From Delphinapterus leucas (Eukaryota; Chordata; Mammalia; Artiodactyla; Monodontidae): DNA of 64,000 nt. The stretch covers positions 7,955,321 to 8,019,320 of the forward strand of contig NW_022098037.1 in NCBI RefSeq assembly GCF_002288925.2. The letters run 5' to 3'. Below, piece by piece: positions 11,200-22,959 of this stretch (position 1 is the first letter of the stretch; each line of letters opens with the position of its first letter). The position numbers were made by a program, and so were the translations under genes. The notes beneath the pieces were generated by a model, which saw only the letters and a program-made list of their open reading frames with translations, searched no databases and was not told where the DNA came from.

Positions 11200-12620
11200 A
11201 CATAAATTTTTAAAGAATGTAAAGGGAAGAGTGTTTTATTGTTATTCCCATATTCACCATTTTCAGTTCTCTTCATTATTTCCTAAAAGTTATTGTTTCT
11301 ATCTGACATCATTTTCCTTTAGTCTGAGAATTTTCTCTTGCATTTCTTGTAGCATAGGTGTGCTACCAATAAATTCTCTTAGTTTTCTTTTATCTGAAAA
11401 TGTCATTATTTTGCCTTAATTTTTTTTAACATCTTTTTTGGAGTATAATTGCTTTACAATGGTGTGTTAGTTGCCTTAATTTTTGAAGGATATTTTTGGT
11501 AGATATAAAATTCTGGATTGGCCTTTTTCCCAGTGCTTTAAAAATGTTCTTCTACTATCTTCTGGTCTCCATCATTTTTTATGAGAAGTCAATGGTCACT
11601 CCAATCATCATTCCTCTGTAGTTATGTGTCATTTTCATCTGGCCTCCTTCAAGTTATTCTCTTTGAGTTTTCATAAATTTTCCCGTGATATCCTTAGATA
11701 TGGTTTTCTTTTTATTTATCTTGCTAGGTATTGGTTGAGTTTCTTCAATATGTAATTTTGTGTCTTTCACCAAATTTGGAAAAAATTTCAGCCATTATTT
11801 CTTCACAATATTTTATGTCCTAGTACAGCTCTCCTTTCCTTCTGAGACTTCAATTATATATATATTAAACCTTTTGATATTGTCTCACAACTCTCTGAGG
11901 CTTTGTTCTGATAAATCTTTTTTAATCACTGTTTTTCATGTTGAAACATTTCTATTGATTTATCTTGAAATTGACTGATGTTAAACCTATCCAGTGACTT
12001 TTATGGCATATACTACATTTTTCAGTTATAAAATTTCCATTTGAATTTTATGGTTTCTATTTTTTTGCTGGTTTTTCTGTCTTTTAGATTATGAGGATAA
12101 TAGCTGGTTTTAAATTGTGGTCCAATAATTCCAAAATCTGTGTTATCTCAGAGTCAGTTCCACTGATTGTCTCTTAACTACGAGTCACATTTTCCTGTTT
12201 CTTTAAATGTCAAATAATTTTGAGTTGTATCCTGGAAATTGTGAATAATACATTGTTTAGACTCTGGATAGTGTTGTATTCCTCTGGGGAGTATTGATTT
12301 TTATTTGTTTGTTTTATCAGTTAACTTGGCTGAACACAGCTGCAAAATTTTTTCTCTCTGCTGTGGGCAGCAGCTGAAATTTTAGTTCAGTTCTTTGAGC
12401 TTTGGATGAACTGTTAGGAGTTTGTACCTAAACTATGCATGTATAGTTTAGAGATCAGCCAGAGACTTGATCAAAAGTTTATACACAGAGTTTATGGCTC
12501 TGTCTCTCTGTCCTATTAATCCAGGGACTCTCCTCTTTTCCTGTAATTGCTATGTTCTTTAATTCTTCAAGCCAGTAATACTGTGGCTTGCCATAAAAAC
12601 AGGAAACTCACTGAGCACCA
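11200..12620 (-). mobile_element. Old L1/HAL1 relic, ORF1 region, antisense
   Basis: Reverse-strand sequence resembles the C-terminal half of L1 ORF1 at 11280-11650 (antisense of the PDKQKLREF-type end), then the ORF1 middle (the EEIMAENFPN-type segment around 11770-11800), then presumed 5' UTR up to about 12620. HAL1 elements encode ORF1 only, so HAL1 or an L1M copy are both possible. Heavily mutated. Confidence 0.6.
11425..11470 (-). mobile_element. 46-bp L1 insertion with perfect TSD
   Basis: Contains only the last bases of a young L1 3' end in antisense (ttaacatc, then tggagtataattgctttaca, then atggtgtgttag). It is flanked by an exact 14-bp duplication ttgccttaattttt at 11411-11424 and 11471-11484. 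It lies inside the older ORF1 relic. Confidence 0.85.
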
Positions 12621-13025
12621 TTTCCTTTTTCCTAGTGTCAATCCCCCCACAGATTCTGCCCATTTTGGTAATGCCTTCAGGTAATTGTTTCTTATATTCT
12701 TTCCAGACTTTATGTTGTTATTTCTAAAGAGGTTTGTCATATAGGAGCTACCCAGCTATGACCAAAAGTGGCAGGCTAGCTAGAATGTTTGAGACAAACA
12801 TTTGCAAATAACTCTGCACACAAGCCTCATGAATTGTATTCCTTTAGCTTTTCAGGAACAAATATGAAGAATGTTTAGTGTTCAAGGACTAATTTCAAAT
12901 GAAGCTAACCTCAGGCATTACATGCTAATGTCACATTTCAGTAAGTGGTCAAACAAGTAATCAGACACAAGCTGTTTTAAACTGGAATTTCCTTAAGTCC
13001 CAAATATCAAATTCTATCCATCTAT
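12621..13025. other. Unassigned sequence, no gene seen
   Basis: AT-moderate DNA without a recognised element or coding frame. Confidence 0.5.
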
Positions 13026-13029
13026 CTAC

Positions 13030-13155
13030 TAAGAGAGGAAGGGAGAAAGGAAAGAAGGAAGGGAGGAGGGGTAGGAGGGATGGAAGAAGAAAGGAATGGA
13101 GAAATGAAGGAAGGAGCAAGGGAAGGAAGAAGCGAGGGAGGTAAGAAGGAAGGAG
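13030..13155. repeat. Purine-rich (GGAA/GAAG)n tract
   Basis: About 125 bases almost without pyrimidine, built from aaggaagg, gaaggag and gggagg units. It explains the overlapping serine/proline-rich and Lys/Glu/Arg-rich frames here. It probably belongs to the 3' UTR of the L1 relic that follows. Confidence 0.9.
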
Positions 13156-13290
13156 AAAATTTCCGGAGAAAATTCTTGATAGAATTTAAGCTTCCCCTGT
13201 GCAGGTGTAACTTCCTCATACCAAACCATCACATTGTACACCTTAAATACTTACGATGTTTACTTGTCAATCACACATTATAAAGCTGAA
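13156..13290 (+). mobile_element. Old L1 3' end
   Basis: 'catcacattgtacaccttaa', 'cttgtcaatcacacattata' and aaagctg resemble the 3' terminus of older L1 copies, followed by a short A-rich stretch. Confidence 0.6.
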
Positions 13291-13469
13291 AACAAATAAA
13301 TGAATAGGCACTCCCGAAACAAAAAGAAGTTTTGGCCAATTGCTCATATTCCCAGGTGAGCTGGTAAATACTAAATGTCAATGCTGAGGATGACCAAGAT
13401 CCCAAACTGAAACCGTACACCTGAAACAGCCCCCCCCTGCCCATGTCCACCCATCTCACTCTAATAACT

Positions 13470-13612
13470 CTTCTCTTTATTCTCCAGGACTCACACTCTT
13501 TATTTGTAAAAAGCAGTCATACTATTTCCTCTTTCATAGGACTGTTAAACGGGATAACACAATGCTTGCCATGTGTTAAGTGCTCAGTACGTATTTTCTC
13601 ATCTCCCTGGTC
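13470..13612 (+). mobile_element. MIR SINE fragment
   Basis: 'catactatttcctctttcat', then 'aggactgttaaacgggataa', then 'ccatgtgttaagtgctcagt' correspond to the MIR 3' half. Confidence 0.65.
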
Positions 13613-13619
13613 ATTTCAC

Positions 13620-14575
13620 TTTAGAATGACCCAAGGCTCAGACCTGTGTCCTACGTCTCTTTATCAATTCCCTCTCCCATGGAATCTCATCCAACCCCCT
13701 GGCTTTAAATACCATCTGTAAACTGACTACTTTCAGATTTGTTTTCCAGCCTCAGCATCTCCCCTGAGTCCTAATGCATATATCCTAGTGTTTACTCTGA
13801 ATTTTTAAACTTAACATGTCCAAAATGGAAGCTTTTTCCTAAAACCCACTCCATCCAGTTTTCCCTATCACATTTCCTGGCAATTCCATTCTTCTAGTTG
13901 TAAGCCAAAGCTCTTGTAGTCATCTCAACCCTCTCTGACATCCTGCAGCCAATCTTTCAGCATGCATGGTTTATGCCCCTTTCAGAAAATACCCAATATC
14001 TGACCACTTCTTACCACTTCCACTGCAGCCACCTTGGTCCAGACCGCCATCATCTTTTGCTTTGATTATGGCCAATGCCTCCTATGTGGCCTCCCTGCTT
14101 TGGCCTTAATATTCTCCCTGCCCATTCCCTACCCTCACACTACTGCTGGAATCTATCCTCAACCCTGAAGCAAAGCTGATCCTGTTAAAAAGTAAGTCAG
14201 ATCATGTCACTCCTCTGCTCAAAACTGTCCTCTTATGGGTTTCCATCCCACTCAGAGAAAAGCTGAAATCTCCCCAAAGGCCTCCAGGGCCCTATGCTAG
14301 ACTTCACGCCTCTTCCCCCACCTGCACCACTGCGATCTCAGCTGCTTTTCCTCCCCCGCTGCTCATTTTCTTGTCCTCCTTGCTGTGCCTAGAATGCACT
14401 GGGCACACTGCCACTCAAGAGCTTTGCACTTGGTTTTCCCTCTGCCCAGAATGCTCTTCCTCCATAGCCTCAGTTTCTCTCTTACATCCTTCAAGTTTCT
14501 GTGCAAAAGTTCCCATCACAGTTAAGCCTTCTCAGCAAGACCAGCTACCTAAAATGCGGGACACAGTGCAAAACA
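13620..14575 (+). mobile_element. L2 LINE, long 3' segment
   Basis: Contains 'ttaacatgtccaaaatggaa', 'gtcactcctctgctcaaaac', 'caggccctatgctag'-type and 'tctgcccagaatgctcttcc' blocks in L2 order. Broken in all frames. A young SINE follows just downstream. Confidence 0.75.
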
Positions 14576-14661
14576 AAAATTCAGAGACTTCTTTTTCAGA
14601 AAATATTAATAAAGGCTCTAAGAAATCTAGCAGTAGTAATTTTAACTCAAAGCTATCCAAA

Positions 14662-14964
14662 CAGGAGCTTCCCTGGTGGCGCAGTGGTTGAGAATCTGCC
14701 TGCCAATGCAGGGGACACGGGTTCGAGCCCTGGTCTGGGAAGATCCCACATGCCGCGGAGCAACTGGGCCCGTGAGCCATGGCCGCTGAGCCTGCGTGTC
14801 CAGAGCCTGTGCTCTGCAACGGGAGAGGCCACGACAGTGAGAGGCCTGCACACCGCGATGAAGAGTGGCCCCCGCTCGCCGCAACTAGAGAAAGCCCTCG
14901 CACAGAAATGAAGACCCAACACAGCCAAAAATAAAAAAATAAATAAATTTAGTTTTAAAAAAAC
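14662..14964 (+). mobile_element. CHR-type SINE, long form
   Basis: Head 'gagcttccctggtggcgcag' with A box, then 'gacacgggttcgagccctgg' (B box), the shared body, and a further 3' domain (gaagagtggccccc, 'cgcaactagagaaagccc', 'gaagacccaacacagccaaa') that the short copies lack. TSD gctatccaaa at 14652-14661 and 14965-14974. The tail is A/AAAT-rich. Confidence 0.95.
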
Positions 14965-15049
14965 GCTATCCAAATGTATTTAAGCCCAGAAGCCTCTATA
15001 TAACTATTCACAGTATTTCCATTTTGCAAAATGCCTGGCAGAAGCTTGA

Positions 15050-15280
15050 AGATCTCTTTCAATTCCATAATTCCATAAATCTATGCTTGTACAATATTAA
15101 TAATCTATAAAATTACATAATTCATTATATTTTATCACATATAAATTTTTCACATACAAATTATGTGATAAAATGTGATATATGCACTATAAGAAAATGT
15201 ATAATATATATTTATAATATATAATAACATATGTAAAATATCTGATATGTATTTATATCATAGCTTTTAAAAGTATGGAC
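15050..15280. repeat. AT-rich block with inverted repeat
   Basis: Very AT-rich. A 13-bp inverted repeat (attttatcacata at 15129-15141; its complement at 15162-15174) brackets a 20-base loop, and TATAAT-type runs follow. Probably simple-sequence expansion. Confidence 0.7.
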
Positions 15281-17340
15281 TTTTAATCTTTTCATTTAGC
15301 TTTATAGGAAGTTGGTCAAGCAAATATGAAAATGGGAATTTGCCCTTTCGGTGATTTCTCTATCCAAATAAGTTTGGAAAATGATATAACAAACCTGGAC
15401 AGTATATCTTTTAAATTTTTAATCTAGCATTCCTCTAGCTTTCTTTTCCTTAGGTTTTTGTAAAATTCTTGTGGTTTTAGCAGGAAATGTGACTTTCACT
15501 CTTTGGTTCTAAACCCTCAAGACTGAATGGTGATACTCAATAACTCTAGAGATGACAGCCTCTAAATGTATAAAGGTGGGAGACGATTTCTTCGGAGACA
15601 GACAGAAGAGGCAGGGTGTCAAAGAAGAACTTCTTTTTCTGACAATAACCGAGTACAAGGGGAATCCACGTGCATTCTCTTCCATAGGGTGTTTCTCTAC
15701 TCTCCTGCAGACAAGATGCTTAGACATATGGATATCCTTTATCTAAGTGTTGCTCAGGGTGAAGGACCAGGCTTGTTTTTAAAATTACCATTCATCTACT
15801 TGTGTTTTTGAAAAATATAATTTAAAAAGTTATTAGAATAAGGGAATTTAAAATAATAAAGCTATACACAATACAAGGCCAGAAACATGAGAGTCAATAA
15901 GCATAAAATCACCCTGTCAAATTTCTATAACAGTTTCTAAATGCTTATCCTCAGTTCCTGTATTTATATTACCGGAGCAAATATTTTGGGGACTGGCCCC
16001 AACCTGAGTGCTATATATCGAGCAACACTGCTCTGGGTCTCTTACCTTTGCCACTAATTTAGTATGTAGCAAATACCACCACTTATCGTGATTTATCTTT
16101 TCATGTCCTTGAGAGCAAGAGAGATCTATATGTGTCCTTGAAGTACATAGGAGAAAACACTGTACACATTAGGTGCTCAACAAACCTGTCCTGATGTGCA
16201 CACACTTGATAGACTGGGTAAATGAGAGATAGGTAAGTAGGTAGACAGAGCTTTAAAAAAACAGCATTTTTTTTGTCCTTTATACCCCTTCTTGGTTCAA
16301 AGTTAACAAGGAAACAAATAAGCCTCTTTAGAAAATCTCCAAAATAAATAAAAGTTATTATAGGGCAAAAAGTTTATGATATACTCAAAACCAAAAGGTA
16401 ATAGTTTTAGAAAGCTTTAAAAATTTTTTTAAGGAAAAGTTGTACTAACCCATTAACAAACCTATATGTAGCTGTCTTGCTTTTAAAGATCTCTTGGGAC
16501 AGAGATTGCAAAACTCCCCATAGGTGTCTCAATTGTGCATAATGTTACTTCAAAGCAACAGTATATGTCATTTTCATAAGGAAGGAAATGAATTTCTTGT
16601 ATCATCTGAGCGTACCTGATAGAAAATTCAACTCTAAAACTCAAAAAAGGAGACTGGAGATGCCTAATTAATCTGCTTTTAAGAGTTAGATGTTTTCTTG
16701 ATTCGCCTCTAAAGCTCTAATGGCAAAAGGTTGTCATAAATTGAATACATTATTCATGCAGTCTGCTAGCCTTTACTGTAGGCATTAAAGAGCAGAAGGA
16801 TCTTTCATCTGAGGTTCACTACTAGCAAGAAAGAATTCTTTAGTGCAATACTGTATGGTTAACTTCTTTTGGATAAACTAAGTTATGCTAGCAAAAAGAT
16901 GGGCGGTGAAGTGGCCCTTGCCATCCTTGTCTAGAAAGCAGGATTCCTTGAGAGTATAAATCAGACTGCTCTAGAATCAACCGGTGGGCTGGTGACTACT
17001 GAGTCCTACAGGAGGACAAAGAAGGACAGGTTTTGTCATAGAATCCAAGATATCGAACTTGGAGGTGTACGCCATTTAATTTTCTCCTCACAGCTGTTTC
17101 ATGTCCTCTCTACTTCCTCCACCTTCAGCTTCAGGATAAGTTGACTCACTGCCTACATTTGGACTGCAGCTCATTGTACCATACAAAATATTTGTTGGGA
17201 TCACAAACCACAAAACTGATTAGTTGGTAAATATAAAGTTTCACAAGTACTCTTACAGTAATGAAGAATAAAACTACAATAAAATAGCAACATACTGGAA
17301 CAATACATGTGCATCTGAAGTGCTCATGTTAAAATTTGCA
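15281..17340. other. Mostly unassigned sequence, no gene seen
   Basis: Unique AT-rich DNA. A piece resembling the L2 3' end ('attaggtgctcaacaaacct') lies near 16085-16200. Frames at 15509-15811 are short and unremarkable. Confidence 0.5.
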
Positions 17341-17819
17341 AAGATTCATTCAAGTTTATAAAAGAAGTCCATAGCCCATCCATTAAATGGGTGAAGAACA
17401 GGTAGTTCATCCATGAGAAAATACAAATAGGAAACAAACAAATTAAAAGTATTCTTTTAAACATCTTTATTGGAGTATAATTGCTTTACAATGGTGTGTT
17501 AGTTTCTGCTTTATAACAAAGTGAATCAGCTATACGTATACGTATATCCCCGTATCCCCTCCCTCTTGCGTCTCCCTCCCACCCTCCTTATCCCACCCCT
17601 TTAGGTGGTCACAAAGCACCAAGCTCTGATCTCCCTGTGCTATGCAGCTGCTTCCCATTAGCTATCTATTTTACATTCGGTAGCATATATATGTCCATGC
17701 TACTCTCTCACTTCATCCCAGCTTACCCTTCCCCCTCCCCAAATCCTCTACTCCATTCTCTACATCTGAGTCTTTACTCCTGTCCTACCCCTAGGTTCAT
17801 CAGAACAATTTTTTTTTTT

Positions 17820-20377
17820 TTAGATTCCATATATATGTGTTAGCATATGGTATTTGTTTTTCTCCTTCTGACTTACTTCACTCTGTATGACAGACTCTAG
17901 GTCCATCCACCTCACTACAAATAACTCAACTTCGTTTCTTTTTATGGCTGAATAATATTGCATTGTATATATGTGCCACATCTTCTTTATCCATTCATCC
18001 GATGATGGACACTTAGGTTGCTTCCATCTCCTGGCTATTGTAAATAGAGCTGCAGTGAACATTGTGGTACCTGACTCTTTTTGAATTATGGTTTTCTCAG
18101 GGTATATGCCCAGTAGTGGGATTGCTGGGTCATATGGTAGTTCTATTTGTAGTTTTTTAAGGAACCTCCATACTGTTCTCCATAGTGGCTGTATCAATTT
18201 ACATTCCCACAAACAGTGAAAGAGGGTTCCCTTTTCTCCACACCCTCTCCAGATTTTGTTGTTTGTAGATTTCCTGATGATGGCCATTCTGACTGGTGTG
18301 AAGTGGTACCTCACTGTGGTTTTGATTTGCATTTCTCTAATGAGTAGTGATGCTGAGCATCCTTTCATGTGTTTGTTGGCAATCTGTACATCTTCTTTGG
18401 AGAAATGTCTATTTAGTTCTTCTGCCCATTTATGGATCGGGTTGTTTGTTTTTTTGATGTTGAGCTACATGAGCTGCTTATAAATTTTGTAGATTAATCC
18501 TTTGTCAGTTGCTTCGTTAGCAAATATTTTCTCCCATTCTGAGAGTTGTCTTTTCATCTTGTTTATGGTTTCCTTTGCTGTGCGAAAGCTTTTAAGTTTC
18601 ATTAGGTCTTATTTGTTTATTTTTGTTTTTATTTCGATTTCTCTAGGAGGGGTGTCAAAAAGGATCTTGCTGTGATTTATGTCATAGGGCATTCTGCCTA
18701 TGTTTTCCTCTAAGAGTTATATAGTGTCTGGCCTTGCATTTAGGTCTTTAATCCATTTTGAGTTTATTTTTGTGTATGGTGTCAGGGAGTGTTCTAATTT
18801 CATTCTTTTACATGTAGCTGTCCAGTTTTCCCAGTATCACTTATTAAAGAGGCTGTCTTTTCTCCATTGTATATTCTTGCCTCCTTTATCAAAAATAAGG
18901 TGACCATATGTGTGTGGGTTTATCTCTGGGCTTTCTATCCTGTTCCATTGATCTATATTTCTGTTTTTTTGCAAGTGCCATCCTGTCTTTTTTGTTTTTT
19001 TAATAAATTTTTTTATTTTATTTATTTATTTTTGGCTGTGTTGGGTCTTTGTTGCTGTGTGCGGGCTTTCTCTAGTTTCGTTGAGCAGGGGCTACTCTTC
19101 ATTGCGGTGTGCGGGCTTCTCACTGTGGTGGCATCTCATTGTGGAGCATGGGCTCTAGGCATGTGGGCTTCAGTAGTTGTGGCATGTGGACTCTACTGTA
19201 CAGGCTCAGTAGTTGTGGTGCACAGGCTTAGTTGCTCCGCAGCATGTGGGATCTTCCCAGACCAGGGCTTGATCCCATGTCCCCTGCATTGGCAGGTGGA
19301 TTCTTAACCACTGCACCACCAGGGAAGCCTCATACTGTCTTGATTACTGTAGTTTTGTAGTATAGTCTGAAGTCCGGGAGCCTGATTCCTCCAGCTCCGT
19401 TTTTCTTTCTCAAGATTGCTTTGGCTATTTGAGGTCTTTTGTGTTTCCATACAAATTGTGAAATTTTTTGTTCTAGTTCTGTGAAAAATGTCAGTGGTAG
19501 TTTGATAGGGATTGCATTGAATCTGTAGATTGCTTTGGGTAGTATAGCCAGTTTCACAATGTTGATTCTTCCAATCCAAGAATATGGTGTATCTCTCCAT
19601 CTGTTTGTATCATCTTTAACTTCTTTCATCAGTGTCTTTTAGTTTTTTGCATACAGGTCTTTTGTCTCTTTAGGTAGGTTTATTCTTTTTGTCACAATGG
19701 TAAATGGGACTGTTTCCTTAATTTCACTTTCAGATTTTTCATCATTAGTGTATAGGAATGCAAGAGATTTCTGTGCATTAATTTTGTATCCTGCTACTTT
19801 ACCAAATTCATTGATTAGCTCTAGTAGTTTTCTGGTAGCATCTTTAGGATTCTCTATGTATAGTATGATGTCATCTGCAAACAGTGACAGCTTTACTTCT
19901 TTTCCGATTTGGATTCCTTTTATTTCTTTTTCCTCTCTGATTTCTGTGGCTAAAAATTCCAAAACTATGTTGAATAATAGTGGTGAGAGTGGGCAACCTT
20001 ATCTTGTTCCTGATCTTAGAGGAAATGGTTTCAGTTTTTCACCATTGAGAACGATGTTGGCTGAGGGTTTGTCATATATGGCCTTTATTATGTTGAGGTA
20101 AGTTCCCTCTATGCCTCCTTTCTGGAGGTTTTTTTTTTTTTATCATAAATGGGTGTTGACTTTTGTCGAAAGCTTTTTCTGCATCTATTGAGATGATCAT
20201 ATGGTTTTTCTCCTGCAGTTTGTTAATATGGTGTATCACATTGATTGATTTGCGTATGTTGAAGAATCCTTGCATTCCTGGGATAAACCCCACTTGATCA
20301 TGGTGTATGATCCTTTTAATGTGCTGTTGGATTCTGTTTGCTAGTATTTTGTTGAGGATTTTTGCTTCTATGTTCAT
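17820..20377 (-). pseudogene. L1 ORF2 3' half, broken
   Basis: Minus-strand pieces show ORF2 in pieces: 20072-20377 (RT start, [20 protein letters not shown]), 19639-19962 (RT catalytic box LFADDIILY), 19330-19629 ([20 protein letters not shown]) and 17820-18368 (C-terminal region). The C-terminal cysteine motif has lost its first cysteine ([15 protein letters not shown]). Further damage includes frameshifts, an expanded T-run at 20130-20142 and the SINE insertion. Confidence 0.9.
18990..19330 (-). mobile_element. CHR-type SINE, long older form, antisense
   Basis: Antisense copy with the long 3' domain ('ttttggctgtgttgggtctt', 'gtgcgggctttctctagttt') and a partly duplicated middle (two 'cagtagttgtgg' blocks), ending 'ccaccagggaagcc'. 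TSD catcctgtctt (18979-18989) and catactgtctt (19331-19341). More diverged than the short copies. Confidence 0.92.
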
Positions 20378-21040
20378 CAGTGATATTGGCCTGTAGTTTT
20401 CTTTCTTTGTGATGTCTTTGTCTGGTTTTGGTATCAGGGTGATGGTGGTCTCGTAGAATGAGTTTGGGAGTGTTCCTCCCTCTGCTATATTTTGGAAGAG
20501 TTTGAGAAGGATAGGTGTTAGCTCTTCTCTAAATTAAAAATATTTTTAATCTTTGCTAGTGATCAAATAAACTGATAGTAAAAGATATCTATTTAGAAAT
20601 GCTGAATTATACTAAAAAGTTAAGAATTTAGAAACTTAAATATTCATTAAAAATTAACATTCATACAAATTATATGTTTGAAGGCAAACTCGAAAATTCA
20701 TACACTTTTGATATCATTCTGAAATTGGTAATTCACAAATGATAAACCACAAATAAAACTATAAAGAGATGCATAGAAAACACAGAAAAACATCAAAAAA
20801 TAGCCATAACCATTTGGGCCTGAAAAAGCCACGGAGGGATTTATTCTAAAGATGTAACTCAACAGACTCAAAAATTTATAAATACAGAAGATACTTATTT
20901 GAACTAAGAGACAGAAACTTATTATACAACAAAGGGAGATTAAGTAGCCAATAAAAATATTTTATAAAGCTACATAGACATCTAAAAGAATAACGATTAT
21001 AGACTGTAAAACGAACATCAAAAATGCAAAACAATTTGAG

Positions 21041-21885
21041 CCATTTAAAAACTGCACGCATGTGGTGCATTGCACAGTTAAGAATATGCAAGTGGTTTTT
21101 GAGTGATAGGTTAAGATTCTTTCCCTCTTTTTTGCAAATTCCTTTTCTAGGACTTTTTTTTTTTTTTTTTTTGGGCGTATCCTATGTATTTTTCCCCCTT
21201 AAATGTTTTTATTTTGAGGGAGAAAGAAGGAAAGGATGAGTATCTGGAGAAGATACTTCTCTCCCTTCAATTACAGCTAGGTTTCTGCCGACACTAATTT
21301 TCTGCAGTGCTGTCAGCTCCTTTTCGGGGGAGTTGATGTGTAGCACTAATCCTGTCTGCTGGCTGCCTCCCTATGCAAATACTTCCAAACCAGAGCATCT
21401 TAGAGACCTATTCATGGCCCAAGACAACACACTTTTCATTAGCATTTGAAGTGCGAGGGCTGAAAAAGGGGAATGGACAACTTTTTTTTTCTTTTTCTTT
21501 TTTTTTTTCTTTTGGCTCGAAGCTTTGGGGAGACTTGAAAATGTACGTTTTTCATCCCTTTGCACACATCAGCATTGGCGCAAAACTTCAGAGAGACGCA
21601 TTGACTGCCCTCAGGGGAAAGCATTCAGGGGGATTTTTACACATACACAGAGGGCCATCGCCTGAAATAAATCACAGAATGGAGGTGGCAGAGATGAAGA
21701 GAGAGGGGTTCAGTGGGCTAAGCTACGCGTCCAGAGGCATGAATTTAAATCACGATTTATTTTCTTCTCATTCTGCTCTTGCGTGAACCTCAGTTTCTTA
21801 ATCTTCAGCAATGAAGAGGGGGCATTGGGAAGAAACGGCCCAAGATTTAAGATGCAAGGCAGGACTCGCATAAAACAGCCCTCTG
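21041..21885. other. Unassigned; T-runs and octamer motif
   Basis: Homopolymer T runs lie at 21151-21170 and 21481-21511. Between them, 21240-21470 is repeat-free and carries an octamer ATGCAAAT at 21373-21380 and an ATTAGCATTT motif. No coding frame is convincing; the 137-codon frame at 21373-21786 crosses the T-run and translates it as an F/S stretch. Confidence 0.4.
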
Positions 21886-21889
21886 GAGG

Positions 21890-21966
21890 GGCTGTGTCTG
21901 AAGCCCAGTGGTTAGAGCCTGGTGCTCTGAAATCTAGGTCACAAGTTCAATCCCCTTCTGGGTCAG
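21890..21966 (+). ncRNA. Decayed tRNA-like sequence or SINE head
   Basis: 'agcccagtggttagagc' matches a polymerase III A box / D arm, and 'aagttcaatcccc' 43 bases on matches a B box / T arm. The T stem is not fully paired and no clean acceptor stem closes, so this is more likely the relic of a tRNA-derived SINE or a tRNA pseudogene than a working tRNA. It is not CHR or MIR in its body. Confidence 0.4.
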
Positions 21967-22234
21967 TTAGCTTTTCTCTGTTCCACAGCCACAGACTAAA
22001 GGCCTGAGCCCCTTATTCAGGCCGAATGTCTAACAAAATGTGTGCCCTTGGTCACTGCACAAAAAAGCCCAGCCAAAGCCTCGCAAATCTATCCTCCACT
22101 CTGGGGACCCATGGGGAAGCAAGCTGTCATTGGGGCCCTCAAAGCAGGAGCATCTCTGCAAGGAGGGTACTGGGGGAGTGTGGGGAGTAGGTCCCAGAGG
22201 CAGCCAGACTTCGCAGGAGGGAACCCCCGCCCTG

Positions 22235-22400
22235 CAACCTACTGTGTGACTCTGGGTATGTTATTTCATCTTTCTGAGCCTCAACTGTAGACAGGTAGCT
22301 CCTGAATAGGACTGTTTTGACGACTGAATGTGTTAATGGACCGTAAGAAATTAACACCGTGCCTGGCGTGCACTGATCACTCAGTCAAAATTTGTTAGGA
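22235..22400 (+). mobile_element. MIR SINE fragment
   Basis: 'ctactgtgtgactctgggta', 'ctttctgagcctcaact', 'ataggactgttttgacgact' and 'ccgtgcctggcgtgcactga' follow MIR order. Confidence 0.75.
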
Positions 22401-22509
22401 TTGGCATCACTGATCCCCAAGGTAAAACAGTGCTCTAAGGCTACTTTAGGATATAGAGGAGGACGATTGTGAGCGTGAAGGTAAAACAGAGACGTCTCCA
22501 GCTGATATC

Positions 22510-22640
22510 AGTAAAGAATTTATCATGCCTGAGATATACCAGGTACCGTGATAGACTTTTTTTGGGGGGGGGTAGTATTAAAAATAATAAATCCCACGTG
22601 GGTCTTGTCCCAAGGAGCTTATAAAGCTAGATGACCCAAC
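22510..22640 (-). mobile_element. L2 3' fragment, antisense
   Basis: 'ataccaggtaccgtgataga' and 'gtcttgtcccaaggagctta' match the antisense of the L2 3' tail. A G-run lies near 22564-22572. Confidence 0.45.
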
Positions 22641-22840
22641 TATAAATCCTGATTTCAGCCAACCACCAACTGGGTTACATTGGAGCAAATAACCTTTTGA
22701 TGCCTCAGTTTCCTTATCTATAAAATGGGCATAATAACTACCTACCTCACAGGGTTGTTGTAGAATAAAATGAGTAATACATGGGAAGCACTTAGTATGT
22801 ATAGTAAAGCCTTCAAATGAGTGGAGATTTGTATTACAAG
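22641..22840 (+). mobile_element. MIR SINE
   Basis: 'gcctcagtttccttatctat', then aaaatgggcataataa, then 'cctcacagggttgttgtaga', then 'gggaagcacttagtatgtat'; a clear MIR 3' two-thirds. Confidence 0.88.
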
Positions 22841-22959
22841 AAAATAAAACACACTCTTGCCATTCTTCAGCTTTGAAAAAGTTACAGTATCTGGTTGCAA
22901 GCTACCTCACAGACTCAGTATTTTTAAAATAATCTGATGACAACTTAGCTTTCTAGTTT

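Larger units (their letters stand above)
17454..20530 (-). mobile_element. 5'-truncated young L1, about 3.1 kb
   Basis: The 3' end ('ttaaacatctttattggagt' in antisense) is at the left; the element runs right through the 3' UTR and ORF2 and stops within the RT region. TSD aaattaaaagtatt (17440-17453) and aaattaaaaatatt (20531-20544). A SINE interrupts it at 18990-19330. Truncation at the 5' side is the usual outcome of target-primed reverse transcription. Confidence 0.95.
17345..21040 (+). mobile_element. Old L1/HAL1-like relic split by younger L1
   Basis: The left part (17345-17453) resembles the L1 stretch 'gaacaggtagttcatccatg...aaatacaaataggaaac'. After the inserted L1 the text resumes at 20545 with 'ctttgctagtgatcaaataa' and 'gggatttattctaaagatgt', in the order expected for an L1-type ORF2 3' region. 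Diverged; family assignment is tentative. Confidence 0.45.

Noticed and set aside
13022..13241. Serine/proline-rich frames on the minus strand
   Set aside because: They come from the GGAA purine tract.
14371..14973. Overlapping 80-136 codon frames on both strands
   Set aside because: They are translations of the CHR SINE and its L2 flank; the same peptides recur at every SINE copy.
15121..15260. AT-rich inverted repeats as a replication origin or MITE
   Set aside because: Arms are only 13 bp, no TSD, and the surroundings are simple AT sequence.
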